64,000 bases of DNA from Pseudomonas sp. Tri1 (lineage in GTDB: Bacteria > Pseudomonadota > Gammaproteobacteria > Pseudomonadales > Pseudomonadaceae). Numbering within the stretch: position 1 is the first letter of the stretch; every line of letters starts with the position of its first letter. The translations under genes and the position numbers were made by a program. The DNA lies in contig NZ_CP072913.1 in the NCBI RefSeq assembly GCF_017968885.1, positions 4,634,001 to 4,698,000 on the forward strand, written 5' to 3'. Shown here in pieces: positions 8,099 through 17,494 of the stretch. The notes below the pieces were generated by a model, which was not told where the DNA came from, ran no database searches, and was given only the letters and a program-made list of their open reading frames with translations.

Positions 8099-9580
8099 TC
8101 AGGCAATCGCGCCGAGCAGTTTTTCCCACTCCTTGTTTTCCTTCTTCGACACGCCACCGAGCAAGTCGATGGCCTGGCGCAGGCGGAAACGGGTCAGATC
8201 CGGCCCGAGAATTTCCATCGCATCGAGCACCGACACCGAACTGGCCTGGCCGGTAATGGCGGCGAACATCAACGGCATGGCATCGCGCAGCTTCAACTCC
8301 AGGTGTTCGACAACCGCCTGAATGGTTGCGGTGATGCTGTCCTTTTCCCATTGGCGCAGGCTTTCCAGCTTCCACAGAATCAACTGCATCAACTGGCGTA
8401 CCTGATCACCCGACAGCTTCTTGGATTCGAACAGCTTCGCATCCGGCGTCACGCCACCGGCAAAGAAGAAACCAGCCAGTGGAGCGATCTGGCTGAACGT
8501 CTCCACCCTGCCCTGCACATGGGGCGCGATCCTCATCATGTACTCAGGATTCAACGCCCACTTCTGCACACGCGCAGCGAATTCTTCCACCGGCAAGTCC
8601 CGTAGCCACTGACCGTTGAGCCACGACAGCTTCTCGACGTCGAAGATCGGCCCACCCAGGGACACCCGCGACAGGTCGAAATGCTCGACCATTTCCTGCA
8701 GCGAAAACTTCTCGCGCTCATCCGGCATCGACCAGCCCATGCGGCCCAGGTAGTTGAGCATTGCCTCGGGCATGAAACCCATGCGCTCGTAGAACGTCAC
8801 CGAGGTCGGGTTCTTGCGTTTGGACAGCTTGCTCTTGTCCGGGTTACGCAGCAGCGGCATGTAGCACAGCTGCGGTTGCTCCCAGCCGAAGTATTCGTAG
8901 AGCAGGATCAATTTCGGTGCCGACGGCAACCATTCTTCCCCGCGCAATACGTGAGTGATGCCCATCAGGTGATCGTCGACCACGTTCGCCAGGAAGTACG
9001 TCGGCAGGCCATCGGTCTTCATCAGCACTTGCATGTCCATGCGATCCCACGGGATCTCGACATCGCCCCGCAGCATGTCCGGCACCACGCAGACGCCTTC
9101 GGTCGGCACCTTCATGCGGATTACATGGGGCTCGCCGGCGGCCAGGCGACGGGCGACTTCTTCCTTGGACAACAGCAGCGCGCGGCCGTCGTAGCGCGGG
9201 GTTTCGCCACGGGCCATCTGCTCGGCGCGCATCTGGTCCAGCTCTTCGGCGGTGCAGAAGCACGGGAATGCGTGCCCCATGTCCACCAGTTGCTGGCAAT
9301 ACTGCTGGTAGATATCGCCACGCTCGCTCTGGCGATACGGACCATGCGGACCGCCAACGTCCGGACCTTCGCTCCAGTCGATGCCCAGCCAGCGCAGGGC
9401 GTCGAAGATCTGTTGTTCAGACTCGCGAGTCGAACGCAACTGGTCGGTGTCCTCGATCCGCAGGATGAACTCACCGCCATGCTGCTTGGCAAAGCAATAG
9501 TTGAACAGAGCGATGTAAGCGGTGCCGACATGGGGATCGCCAGTGGGCGAAGGCGCGATGCGGGTGCGGACGGTGGTCAT
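8099..9580 (-). CDS. gltX: Glutamyl-tRNA synthetase GltX
   Basis: Charges tRNA-Glu with glutamate in the cytoplasm. 493 residues, normal length for a bacterial class I GluRS. The HIGH-type motif appears as HVGT within [20 protein letters not shown] is conserved, and the KMSKS loop is SKLSKRK. A zinc-type Cys cluster occurs near CFCTAEEL. The C-terminal anticodon-binding helical domain follows to the end. The start ATG at 9580 begins the conserved [14 protein letters not shown]. Two of its tRNA substrates are encoded immediately downstream on the same strand, from a separate promoter. Confidence 0.97.
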   Translation of the reverse strand: MTTVRTRIAPSPTGDPHVGTAYIALFNYCFAKQHGGEFILRIEDTDQLRSTRESEQQIFDALRWLGIDWSEGPDVGGPHGPYRQSERGDIYQQYCQQLVDMGHAFPCFCTAEELDQMRAEQMARGETPRYDGRALLLSKEEVARRLAAGEPHVIRMKVPTEGVCVVPDMLRGDVEIPWDRMDMQVLMKTDGLPTYFLANVVDDHLMGITHVLRGEEWLPSAPKLILLYEYFGWEQPQLCYMPLLRNPDKSKLSKRKNPTSVTFYERMGFMPEAMLNYLGRMGWSMPDEREKFSLQEMVEHFDLSRVSLGGPIFDVEKLSWLNGQWLRDLPVEEFAARVQKWALNPEYMMRIAPHVQGRVETFSQIAPLAGFFFAGGVTPDAKLFESKKLSGDQVRQLMQLILWKLESLRQWEKDSITATIQAVVEHLELKLRDAMPLMFAAITGQASSVSVLDAMEILGPDLTRFRLRQAIDLLGGVSKKENKEWEKLLGAIA

Positions 9581-9701
9581 GGCATGTCTCGGAAAGAATA
9601 TAAAAGCGAAGATGAAACAGGGGGCGAATGGTAACAGGCGATGGTAGGCGGGCTCCAGTGAGAGCGGGATTTGTGTGGCCAGCCGTTAGACCGAGTCGCG
9701 C

Positions 9702-9779
9702 CCATCGCGAGCAAGCTCGCTCCCACAGGGGTTTTGTGAACGCCGCAGATCCAGTGTGGGAGCGAGCCTGCTCGCGATG
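9702..9779. repeat. REP doublet
   Basis: Two inverted REP copies (CATCGCGAGC...GCTCCCACAG and GTGGGAGCGAGC...CTCGCGATGA) in the gltX-uvrB gap. Confidence 0.85.
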
Positions 9780-9804
9780 AGGCCCTTAAAATCGCCACAA
9801 AACC

Positions 9805-11820
9805 TCAGACAGTCAGCAACCGCTCGCGCAACTTGCCAATCTCATCGCGCAACTGCGCCGCCGCCTCGAACTCCAGGTCCCGGGCCAGTTGGTACATCTT
9901 CTCTTCCAACTGACGGATACGCTTGGCGATCTCGCTCGGTGAGCGCAATTCGGCTTCGTAGCGAGCGCTCTCTTCGGCGGCCTTGGCCATGCCCTTGCGC
10001 TTTTTGCTGCGCGAGCCGGGTACGGTGGCACCTTCCATGATGTCGGCAACGTCCTTGAACACCCCTTTGGGCGTGATGCCGTTGGCCAGGTTAAAGGCGA
10101 TCTGCTTGTCGCGACGACGCTCGGTCTCGCCGATGGCCCGCTCCATCGAACCGGTGATGCGGTCGGCATAGAGAATCGCCCGCCCATTGAGGTTACGTGC
10201 GGCGCGACCGATGGTCTGGATCAACGAGCGCTCGGAACGCAGGAAACCTTCCTTATCGGCGTCGAGAATCGCCACCAGCGACACCTCGGGCATGTCCAGG
10301 CCTTCGCGCAGCAGGTTGATGCCCACGAGCACGTCGAAGGTGCCCAGGCGCAGGTCGCGGATAATTTCAACCCGCTCCACCGTGTCGATGTCCGAGTGCA
10401 GGTAGCGCACCCGTACGCCATGATCGGCCAGGTAATCGGTCAGGTCTTCGGCCATGCGCTTGGTCAGCGTAGTGACCAGCACCCTTTCCTCCAGTGCCAC
10501 GCGCTTGGTGATTTCCGAGAGCAGGTCATCGACCTGGGTCAGCGCCGGGCGCACTTCGATCTGTGGGTCGACCAGCCCGGTCGGCCGCACCAGTTGCTCG
10601 ATCACTCGCCCGGCATGTTCGGCCTCATAGTTGCCTGGGGTGGCCGAGACAAAAATCGTCTGCGGGCTCACACTTTCCCATTCGTCGAAGCGCATCGGCC
10701 GGTTGTCCAGGGCCGAGGGCAGACGGAAGCCGTATTCCACCAGGGTTTCCTTGCGCGAACGGTCGCCTTTGTACATCGCGCCGACCTGGGGCACGCTGAC
10801 GTGGGACTCGTCGATCACCAGCAAGGCATCGGCCGGCAGATAGTCATACAAGGTGGGCGGTGGCGCACCCGCCGGGCGGCCTGACAGGTAGCGCGAGTAG
10901 TTTTCGATGCCGTTGCAGTAGCCCAGCTCCAGGATCATCTCCAGGTCAAAGCGGGTCCGCTGCTCCAGACGTTGGGCTTCCACCAGCTTGTTGTTCGAAC
11001 GCAGGTATTCCAGGCGCTCCTGCAGTTCGACCTTGATGCCTTCAATGGCGTCCAGCAGGGTTTCCCGCGGCGTCACGTAGTGGCTCTTGGGGTAGAAGGT
11101 GAAACGCGGCAGCTTGCGGATGACTTCGCCGGTCAGCGGGTCGAACGCGGAAATGCTCTCTACTTCATCGTCGAACAGCTCGATGCGGATCGCTTCGAGG
11201 TCCGATTCCGCCGGGTAGATGTCGATCACATCGCCACGCACCCGGAACGTCGCCCGAGCGAAATCCATGTCGTTGCGGGTGTACTGCAAGTCCGCCAGGC
11301 GGCGCACCAGGGCGCGCTGGTCGAGCTTGTCGCCGCGATCCACGTGCAAGACCATTTTCAGGTAGGTTTCCGGGCTGCCCAGACCGTAGATGCATGACAC
11401 GGTGGTGACGATGATCGCGTCCTTGCGCTCCAGTAGCGCCTTGGTCGCCGACAGCCGCATCTGTTCGATGTGGTCGTTGATCGAGGCGTCCTTCTCGATG
11501 AAGGTGTCCGACGACGGCACGTAGGCCTCGGGCTGGTAGTAGTCGTAATAAGAGACGAAATACTCCACCGCGTTGTTCGGGAAGAACGCCTTGAACTCAC
11601 CGTACAACTGCGCCGCCAGAGTCTTGTTCGGTGCCAGCACCAGGGTCGGGCGCTGCACCTGGGCGATTACGTTGGCGATGCTGAAGGTCTTGCCCGAGCC
11701 GGTCACACCGAGCAGCGTCTGGTGCGCCAGCCCCGCCTCGATGCCTTCGACCATCAGGCGGATGGCTTCCGGCTGGTCGCCGGCAGGCTGGAATCGGGTG
11801 ACTAGCTGGAATTCAGACAT
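9805..11820 (-). CDS. uvrB: Excinuclease ABC subunit B (UvrB)
   Basis: Damage-verification helicase of nucleotide excision repair, working with UvrA and UvrC. 671 residues, matching the usual length. Walker A is GVTGSGKTF (about residue 39); the beta-hairpin region follows ([16 protein letters not shown]); DESH is the Walker B box; helicase motifs V-VI include [12 protein letters not shown] and QTIGRAARN. The C-terminal UVR motif ([24 protein letters not shown], quoted in part) binds UvrC. Start chosen at 11820 ([10 protein letters not shown]) because AGAGG precedes it; the upstream in-frame extension to 11916 is not conserved-looking and crosses the leader hairpin. Confidence 0.96.
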   Translation of the reverse strand: MSEFQLVTRFQPAGDQPEAIRLMVEGIEAGLAHQTLLGVTGSGKTFSIANVIAQVQRPTLVLAPNKTLAAQLYGEFKAFFPNNAVEYFVSYYDYYQPEAYVPSSDTFIEKDASINDHIEQMRLSATKALLERKDAIIVTTVSCIYGLGSPETYLKMVLHVDRGDKLDQRALVRRLADLQYTRNDMDFARATFRVRGDVIDIYPAESDLEAIRIELFDDEVESISAFDPLTGEVIRKLPRFTFYPKSHYVTPRETLLDAIEGIKVELQERLEYLRSNNKLVEAQRLEQRTRFDLEMILELGYCNGIENYSRYLSGRPAGAPPPTLYDYLPADALLVIDESHVSVPQVGAMYKGDRSRKETLVEYGFRLPSALDNRPMRFDEWESVSPQTIFVSATPGNYEAEHAGRVIEQLVRPTGLVDPQIEVRPALTQVDDLLSEITKRVALEERVLVTTLTKRMAEDLTDYLADHGVRVRYLHSDIDTVERVEIIRDLRLGTFDVLVGINLLREGLDMPEVSLVAILDADKEGFLRSERSLIQTIGRAARNLNGRAILYADRITGSMERAIGETERRRDKQIAFNLANGITPKGVFKDVADIMEGATVPGSRSKKRKGMAKAAEESARYEAELRSPSEIAKRIRQLEEKMYQLARDLEFEAAAQLRDEIGKLRERLLTV

Positions 11821-12151
11821 GACATAACCTCTGGGTTCACCCCTGTCGGCCAGCCGACAGGGACGAGAAAGACCGAAACGACTGATGCCGTCCGAGGAAA
11901 AAGCTGGGATGCACACAATGTGGAGGTGAATGCCCTCGCTTTCAAGACGAACGTCCTACACGCCTTGCAGACTTTGACGCAGAGAAGGGACTAACGGTCG
12001 AAAAAAATCGAAAATACTTGCCGCAAAAGCCGAATCGCCTGTCGCCGTGCCGGGTGATGGCCTCTATACTAGCTCCCCGTTTGTGCACCGCTCTAGTGCA
12101 TCCGGCTGGAGCGCGACACGTCCCCCTCACTCCATTCAGAGCCGCGCAATA
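11821..12151. other. Divergent uvrB / aminotransferase promoter region
   Basis: This 331-bp gap has no gene. It holds a perfect 10-bp inverted repeat with a 2-base loop (CCCTGTCGGC-CA-GCCGACAGGG, 11841-11862) in the uvrB leader, and a TATACT -10 box (12065-12070) 82 bp before the aminotransferase start without a convincing -35. No LexA box of the CTGT-N8-ACAG form is visible. Confidence 0.6.
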
Positions 12152-13348
12152 ATGAGCCTGTTTTCCGCTGTCGAATTGGCACCCCGCGACCCCATCCTGG
12201 GCCTCAACGAAGCATTCAACGCCGACACCCGTACCAATAAGGTCAACTTGGGCGTAGGTGTTTACTGCAACGAAGAAGGGCGCATTCCACTCCTGCGCGC
12301 CGTTGTCGAAGCCGAGACGATTCGCGTGGCTCAGCACGTTTCCCGTGGTTACCTGCCAATCGACGGCATTGCCGCCTATGACCAGGCAGTGCAAACCTTG
12401 TTGTTTGGCAAGGACTCCCCGCTGATCGCCTCCGGCCGTGTCATCACCACCCAGGCCGTGGGCGGCACCGGCGCACTGAAGATCGGTGCCGACTTCCTCA
12501 AGCAACTGCTGCCGGACGCCGTTGTAGCCATCAGCGACCCGAGCTGGGAAAACCACCGCGCCCTGTTCGAAACCGCCGGTTTCCCGGTGCAGAACTACCG
12601 CTACTACGACGCTGCCACCCATGACGTGAACCGCAGCGGCCTGCTGGAAGACCTCAACGCCCTGCCCGAGCGCTCGATCGTCGTGCTGCACGCCTGCTGC
12701 CACAACCCAACCGGCGTGGACCTGAGCCCGCAAGACTGGAAAAACGTACTGGCCGTGATCAAGGCCAAGAACCACGTGCCGTTCCTGGACATGGCCTACC
12801 AGGGCTTTGGCGATGGCATCGACGAAGACGCAGCGGCCGTGCGCCTGTTCGCCGAGTCGGGCCTGACCTTCTTCGCGTCCAGCTCGTTCTCCAAGTCGTT
12901 CTCCCTGTACGGCGAACGCGTTGGCGCCCTGTCGATCGTCAGCGAATCGAAGGAAGAAAGTGCCCGCGTGCTGTCCCAGGTCAAGCGCGTGATCCGCACC
13001 AACTACTCCAACCCACCGACCCATGGCGCCAGCATCGTCGCCGCCGTGCTCAACAGCCCTGAGCTGCGGGCCCAGTGGGAAGCCGAACTGGCCGAGATGC
13101 GCCTGCGGATTCGCGGCATGCGCAACCAGATGGTGGACATGCTGGCCAAGGCCGCGCCACACCACGACTTCAGCTTCGTCGCACGCCAAAGCGGGATGTT
13201 CTCCTACTCCGGCCTGACCGTTGAACAAGTGACGCGCCTGCGCAACGAGTTCGGCATCTATGCCCTGGACACCGGTCGCATCTGCGTGGCTGCGCTGAAC
13301 CAGAACAACATCGAGGCAGTGACCAAGGCCATCGTTCAGGTGATCTGA
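12152..13348 (+). CDS. Aromatic/aspartate aminotransferase (TyrB/AspC-like, PLP)
   Basis: A 398-residue fold-type I class I aminotransferase that would transfer amino groups between aspartate or aromatic amino acids and 2-oxoglutarate. The N-terminal SLFSAVELAPRDPILGLNE and the PLP lysine at K248 in SSSFSKSFSLYGERVG are hallmarks of the TyrB/AspC branch. HNPTGVDLSPQDW carries the conserved Asn-Pro-Thr-Gly, and the C-terminal GRICVAALNQNN contains the substrate-carboxylate Arg region. The start at 12152 is the family start; an extension back to 12047 overlaps promoter sequence. Substrate preference cannot be read from the sequence. A strong terminator follows. Confidence 0.92.
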   Translation: MSLFSAVELAPRDPILGLNEAFNADTRTNKVNLGVGVYCNEEGRIPLLRAVVEAETIRVAQHVSRGYLPIDGIAAYDQAVQTLLFGKDSPLIASGRVITTQAVGGTGALKIGADFLKQLLPDAVVAISDPSWENHRALFETAGFPVQNYRYYDAATHDVNRSGLLEDLNALPERSIVVLHACCHNPTGVDLSPQDWKNVLAVIKAKNHVPFLDMAYQGFGDGIDEDAAAVRLFAESGLTFFASSSFSKSFSLYGERVGALSIVSESKEESARVLSQVKRVIRTNYSNPPTHGASIVAAVLNSPELRAQWEAELAEMRLRIRGMRNQMVDMLAKAAPHHDFSFVARQSGMFSYSGLTVEQVTRLRNEFGIYALDTGRICVAALNQNNIEAVTKAIVQVI

Positions 13349-13365
13349 AACTTTCGCGCCGGATG

Positions 13366-13399
13366 AAAAACGGGAAGCCATTGGCTTCCCGTTTTTTTT
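13366..13399 (+). terminator. Rho-independent terminator after the aminotransferase
   Basis: ACGGGAAGCC-ATT-GGCTTCCCGT stem followed by eight T residues, 18 bp past the stop codon. Confidence 0.92.
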
Positions 13400-13465
13400 A
13401 GCGTCACTACCAGGTCAGGCGTCCCCCTCGCCACAAAAGCACCCGGCACAACACTTTCGGCGAGG

Positions 13466-13693
13466 CTAAAGCTCCGTTGCCCGCTGACTCGCCGCATCGT
13501 CGTAGATCACATACAGCGACTCGGCAATCTGGCTCTTGATCGCCTTGGCACTTTCCAGCCCCAGGACGAAACCTTCGGCCTTGCCCCCGGCACGGTTCAG
13601 CTCATCGGCGGTGCCGGCCTGGGTGATGGCGTCGTAGAGTTTCTCGGCGTGGGGCCCCACACCCTTGGGCAAACTGATCTGCGCGGTGCTCAT
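13466..13693 (-). CDS. Hypothetical 75-residue protein
   Basis: I do not recognise a named family. The 75-residue product is soluble and mostly helical in appearance, with repeated Ala/Gly-rich segments (GGKAEGFVLGLESAKAIKSQIAESL). It has no signal peptide, cysteine or metal motif. Its ATG overlaps the stop of a 17-codon reading frame upstream (ATGA junction), which suggests translational coupling. The ribosome site in front of its own ATG is weak, in keeping with coupling. Codon use is like the neighbours. It sits alone between a terminator and tRNA-Asn. Confidence 0.6.
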   Translation of the reverse strand: MSTAQISLPKGVGPHAEKLYDAITQAGTADELNRAGGKAEGFVLGLESAKAIKSQIAESLYVIYDDAASQRATEL

Positions 13694-13743
13694 AGCGACA
13701 CCCCAGTGCGGCTGGCGGTGTAAAGCGGTAACAGGTGATTCAT
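13690..13743 (-). CDS. Possible 17-residue leader peptide (MNHLLPLYTASRTGVSL)
   Basis: A very short frame opens at 13743 with an AAGG-type ribosome site 10 bases upstream and ends in a TGA that overlaps the start of the 75-residue gene. The junction supports translation of both, but the peptide could equally be only a coupling device. No homologue is recognised. Confidence 0.35.
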   Translation of the reverse strand: MNHLLPLYTASRTGVSL

Positions 13744-13890
13744 GGCGCGTACCTTATGTCGGCGAATGGCCGGCAGCGCGTCCTGCCACTTCCGGGCGAC
13801 CATGGTAGCCCTCTCCCGCCGTGGCAGTAACTGCCAATCGTTGATTGATCGTCAAAGGGCATCCGGGATCTACCGCTCGGCAATAGAAGC

Positions 13891-13918
13891 TTGACTTCTC
13901 TTTTCCAATCAGTAACAT
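13891..13918 (+). promoter_or_regulatory. Promoter of tRNA-Asn
   Basis: TTGACT (13891-13896), a 16-bp spacer and TAACAT (13913-13918) lie 9 bp before the tRNA 5' end. Confidence 0.65.
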
Positions 13919-13927
13919 ACGCGCCAT

Positions 13928-14003
<76 letters not shown>

Positions 14004-14015
14004 GATAGCGACAAA

Positions 14016-14050
14016 TCAAGCCCCTGAATCGAAAGATCCAGGGGCTTTTT
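14016..14050 (+). terminator. Terminator after tRNA-Asn
   Basis: AAGCCCCTG ... CAGGGGCTT stem followed by a T run, 14 bp past the tRNA CCA. Confidence 0.9.
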
Positions 14051-14247
14051 CGTGGGCGAATAAAAATGCCGCAGGCTGAAAAAGCTTGCCGAGGTCGCTG
14101 CCGGAACAATAATCCGGCGCCAAAAAGGCATTATGGTCTGAATCCTGCTTTCTTTTCCAAAACCCGAGCTGTCACCCCAGTGTCATGACTGCACCGCAAA
14201 CTGGTGCGGTCCGTCAACAACAGCTTCATAAAAACAAGGACGAAGGT

Positions 14248-14442
14248 ATGCCCACGCAAAATCCCCACCGCATTGTCGGCCTGTGCACCTCCAGCAAGGT
14301 GTACAACGCACTGACCGAACTCAAGCACCTGGAAGGCCATCGCAGCGCCAAGTTCCTTTCCCTGCTGACGGAGAACCTGGTTCGCAAGGGCCTGCTCAAC
14401 GAGCAGGAAGTGGTGCACATGCTCGACCTGGTCGTCGATTGA
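14248..14442 (+). CDS. Hypothetical 64-residue protein
   Basis: No family recognised. The 64-residue product starts MPTQNPHRIVGLC and is otherwise helical and charged, ending VVHMLDLVVD. It has two hydrophobic heptad-like helices, no transmembrane segment and no signal peptide. The start was set at 14248, where AAGGA sits about 9 bases upstream; a longer frame from 14185 lacks a ribosome site. The gene is short but its composition and third-position GC match real genes here. It stands alone between tRNA-Asn and another small gene on the same strand. Confidence 0.65.
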   Translation: MPTQNPHRIVGLCTSSKVYNALTELKHLEGHRSAKFLSLLTENLVRKGLLNEQEVVHMLDLVVD

Positions 14443-14530
14443 GCGGCATCGATTCCTACTATCGAGCCTGTTGATTTTTCGCCCCCCCGGTTGAGTCGTA
14501 AGGTAACCCCATCGATTGATGGAGGTTCCC

Positions 14531-14713
14531 ATGCCCAAGGTTCAAATCATGTCTGTCATAGGCAGTGCCGTCCCCGCCCCACTCCGGGAGCGCGGTTTGC
14601 TGGCCTGCTGGTATCTGGTGCAGGACGGCGTGACCATCAGCGGTCCGCTGACTTCACTGCCCGCCGCCCAAGCCCTGTCGCAACGCATCGGCCCGTACGT
14701 GCTGAACGCCTAG
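14531..14713 (+). CDS. Hypothetical 60-residue protein
   Basis: A 60-residue product of unknown function with the pattern ACWYLVQDGVTISGPLTSLPAAQAL, which resembles small domains that present a W-Y-dipeptide on a beta hairpin, but no firm family can be named. GGAGG lies 6 bases before the ATG at 14531, a strong site. Its stop (14713) overlaps the stop of the converging AI-2E-type permease gene by 4 bp. There is no signal peptide or membrane segment. Confidence 0.65.
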   Translation: MPKVQIMSVIGSAVPAPLRERGLLACWYLVQDGVTISGPLTSLPAAQALSQRIGPYVLNA

Positions 14714-15771
14714 GGCAGTTGTATGCGCGGTGTACTTTCGACGAACAAGGCCCAACAGGACATGAACAGTGCGGCGATCAGCGGCCCGATCACGAAGCCG
14801 TTCAGCCCGAACACCGCCAGCCCGCCGAGTGTCGAGACCAACACCATGTAGTCGGGCATCTTGGTGTCCTTGCCCACCAGGATCGGTCGCAGGAAGTTGT
14901 CCACCAGGCCAATCACGAATACGCCGAACAGCGTCAGCACCACACCCTGCCAGATAGCCCCGGAAAGCAGGAAATACACCGCCACCGGCGCCCAGACCAG
15001 GCCCGCCCCCACGGCAGGCAACAGTGACAGGAACGCCATCAGCACCGCCCACGGCAATACCGTCGGGATGCCCAGGATCCAGAAGATCAGCCCGCCCAGC
15101 GCGCCCTGGCTGATGGCGACCAGCAGATTGCCTTTTACCGTAGCGCGCACCACCCGGTTGAATTTCAACTGCAGGCGGCGCTTCTGGTGTTCGGCCAAGG
15201 GAATGGCCATGCGCACTTTGCGCACCAGTTCCGGGCCGTCGCGCAGGAAAAAAAACAGCAGATAAATCATGACAAAGAAACTGACCAGGAACTGGAACGT
15301 CCCCTGGCCAAAGCTGAACGCCTGGGTGGCGAAAAACTCACTGCCCTGCATCGCGCTCTTGACGATCTTGTCGCGCAACCCGTTCAGGTTACCCAGGCCG
15401 AAGCGGTCCAGCAGGTGCTGGAAGTACGGCGGCAAGGCATCCTTGAAACGGGCCAGGTAATCGGCAATGTCCAGCTCTCCGCTTTCCAGGCTCTTGTACA
15501 ACGCCGTGCCTTCCTGGACCAGCAAGGTACTGATGATGATCACCGGTAAAATCGCACTGACCACGCAAATGCTCAAGGTGAACAGCGAGGTGACGTTGCG
15601 GTGCCAGCCGAACTTCAATTGCAGGCGGCGCTGCATCGGCGCAAAGACGATACCCAGGATCACCGCCCAGAACACCGCGCCATAAAACGGCAGCAGAATC
15701 CAGATGAAAGCGAGGGTCACGAGAACCAGCAATAGCATCTGGGATTTGTTTTGCAGCATCTTTCGATTCAT
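14710..15771 (-). CDS. AI-2E family permease
   Basis: A 353-residue inner-membrane protein of the AI-2 exporter-like (PerM/TqsA) superfamily. It begins with a hydrophobic pair (LLLVLVTLAFIWILLPFYGA, residues about 10-35), has a soluble helical stretch (about 90-150) and then at least five more membrane helices, including the family's GLVDNFLRPILVG segment near the C-terminus. The transported substrate is unknown; exporters of this family include AI-2, sodium/proton and cell-wall-related members. Start at 15771 was preferred over 15972, which would read across the divergent trhP promoter. Divergent from trhP with an ANR-type site between them. Confidence 0.85.
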   Translation of the reverse strand: MNRKMLQNKSQMLLLVLVTLAFIWILLPFYGAVFWAVILGIVFAPMQRRLQLKFGWHRNVTSLFTLSICVVSAILPVIIISTLLVQEGTALYKSLESGELDIADYLARFKDALPPYFQHLLDRFGLGNLNGLRDKIVKSAMQGSEFFATQAFSFGQGTFQFLVSFFVMIYLLFFFLRDGPELVRKVRMAIPLAEHQKRRLQLKFNRVVRATVKGNLLVAISQGALGGLIFWILGIPTVLPWAVLMAFLSLLPAVGAGLVWAPVAVYFLLSGAIWQGVVLTLFGVFVIGLVDNFLRPILVGKDTKMPDYMVLVSTLGGLAVFGLNGFVIGPLIAALFMSCWALFVESTPRIQLP

Positions 15772-15850
15772 CAGCGTTCCATGTCCAAAGGCGGGATAAA
15801 CATTAGTCCGCCAGGACTCGCCGGAGTGCCTTCGCATTTCTCCCCCGGCA

Positions 15851-15864
15851 TTGATCCAAATCAA
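15851..15864. promoter_or_regulatory. ANR/FNR-type binding site
   Basis: TTGAT-CCAA-ATCAA, a perfect match to the FNR/ANR half-site consensus TTGAT-N4-ATCAA. It lies 56 bp upstream of the trhP start and about 80 bp from the divergent AI-2E-type permease gene. The position suits activation of trhP under low oxygen. Confidence 0.75.
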
Positions 15865-15919
15865 TACCGTCGGACCGACAGTGGCGTACCCTCGCCGCTT
15901 TTTGCGACCTGACGCCACC

Positions 15920-17245
15920 ATGACCCTCGCCGCCCCCGAACTGCTCGCTCCCGCCGGCACCTTGAAAAACATGCGTTATGCCTTCGCCTACGGTGCCGAC
16001 GCGGTGTACGCCGGCCAACCGCGCTACAGCCTGCGGGTGCGCAATAACGAATTCGACCACGCCAACCTGGCCCTGGGCATTCGTGAGGCCCAGGCCATGG
16101 GCAAGCGGTTCTACGTGGTGGTGAACATTGCCCCGCACAACGCCAAGCTGCGTACCTTCCTCAAGGACCTGGAGCCGGTGATAGCCATGGCGCCGGACGC
16201 GTTGATCATGTCCGATCCGGGGCTGATCATGCTGGTACGCCGGCACTTCCCGCAGATGCCGATTCACCTGTCGGTGCAGGCCAATACCGTGAACTGGGCG
16301 AGCGTCGAGTTCTGGCAGCAACAGGGCTTGAGCCGGATCATCCTGTCCCGGGAACTGTCCCTGGAGGAAATCGCCGAGATTCGCCAGCAGGTGCCGGCCA
16401 TGGAGCTGGAGGTGTTCGTCCACGGCGCCCTGTGCATGGCTTATTCCGGTCGCTGCCTGCTGTCGGGCTACCTGAACAAGCGCGACGCCAACCAGGGCAG
16501 TTGCACCAACGCCTGCCGCTGGAAGTATTCGGCGCAACCGGCGGTGGAAAACGTCGTGGGCGACATCGTGCAAACCTATCAACCCGAGCCGACCCTGGGC
16601 CTCGGCGCGCCCACCGACCAGGTATTCCTGCTCCAGGAGGCCAACCGCCCGGAAGCGTCCATGCCGGCCTTCGAGGACGAGCATGGCACCTACATCATGA
16701 ACGCCAAGGATCTGCGAGCGGTGCAGCACGTGGAGCGACTGGCGCGCATGGGCGTGCACTCACTGAAGATCGAAGGCCGGACCAAGTCGCACTTCTATTG
16801 CGCACGCACCACCCAGGTGTATCGCCGGGCCATCGATGACGCGGTCGCGGGTCGTGAGTTTGACCGCAGCCTGATGACCGACCTGGAGTCCCTCGCCCAG
16901 CGCGGCTACACCGAAGGTTTTCTACGCCGCCATGTGCATGACGAGTATCAGAACTACCAGAACGGCAGCTCGGTGTCGGAACGCCAGCAGTTCGTCGGAG
17001 AACTGACCGGCGAGCGGCGCGAACGCTTGGCCGAGGTGCGGGTCAAGAACCGTTTCCAATTGGGTGACCACATGGAACTGATGACGCCCAAGGGCAATTT
17101 TCACTTCGACCTGCATCAGTTGCAGAACGTGAAGGGCCAGGGCATCGACGTGGCGCCGGGGGATGGGCATGTGGTGTACCTGCCGATTCCGGATGCGGTG
17201 GATTTGCGGTTCGGGTTGTTGATGCGGGATGTTCGGGAAGCGTAA
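15920..17245 (+). CDS. trhP: tRNA U34 hydroxylase TrhP (YegQ, U32 family)
   Basis: A 441-residue protein of peptidase family U32. Members of this branch make 5-hydroxyuridine at the wobble base of tRNA, using prephenate rather than oxygen and an iron-sulfur cluster. Family marks are ELLAPAGTLKNMRYAFAYGADAVY (in part), the HLSVQANTVN segment, and the U32 signature EVFVHGALCMAYSGRCLLS followed by cysteines in GSCTNACRW, which would bind the cluster. The start at 15920 was chosen because upstream in-frame sequence overlaps the ANR site. The anaerobic role of TrhP is family knowledge; control by ANR is inference from the site. Confidence 0.9.
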   Translation: MTLAAPELLAPAGTLKNMRYAFAYGADAVYAGQPRYSLRVRNNEFDHANLALGIREAQAMGKRFYVVVNIAPHNAKLRTFLKDLEPVIAMAPDALIMSDPGLIMLVRRHFPQMPIHLSVQANTVNWASVEFWQQQGLSRIILSRELSLEEIAEIRQQVPAMELEVFVHGALCMAYSGRCLLSGYLNKRDANQGSCTNACRWKYSAQPAVENVVGDIVQTYQPEPTLGLGAPTDQVFLLQEANRPEASMPAFEDEHGTYIMNAKDLRAVQHVERLARMGVHSLKIEGRTKSHFYCARTTQVYRRAIDDAVAGREFDRSLMTDLESLAQRGYTEGFLRRHVHDEYQNYQNGSSVSERQQFVGELTGERRERLAEVRVKNRFQLGDHMELMTPKGNFHFDLHQLQNVKGQGIDVAPGDGHVVYLPIPDAVDLRFGLLMRDVREA

Positions 17246-17276
17246 GGCCGGGACAGTGCTAGCGCCACATAGCCAA

Positions 17277-17363
17277 TGTGTGCGAGCTTGCTCGCGATAG
17301 CGATTTACAGCTAACTCCTTCAGTGACTGACCTGCCGCCATCGCGAGCAAGCTCGCTCCCACA
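17277..17363. repeat. REP doublet
   Basis: Inverted pair of REP copies downstream of trhP; the first is slightly degenerate (GTGTGCGAGCTTGC). Confidence 0.8.
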
Positions 17364-17387
17364 GGTATTTTCAGTCCTCGGCACGAA

Positions 17388-17480
17388 CTGCCGAAGGCTG
17401 CGATCCTTCTTTCCCGATAGGACCCGGTTGCCCAGGTGAAAACATCTGGATCGAGAGCAAAAGATCGCAGCCTTCGGCAG
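17388..17480. repeat. Long inverted repeat, different family
   Basis: Arms CTGCCGAAGGCTGCGATC (17388-17405) and its exact complement (17463-17480) enclose a 57-bp loop. This is unrelated to the GTGGGAGC-type repeats. It lies between the two converging genes trhP and the chemoreceptor. Confidence 0.8.
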
Positions 17481-17494
17481 CTCCTGCCTGATAG

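Noticed and set aside
11841..11862. LexA (SOS) box for uvrB
   Set aside because: The CTGT and ACAG halves are separated by 10 bases rather than 8.
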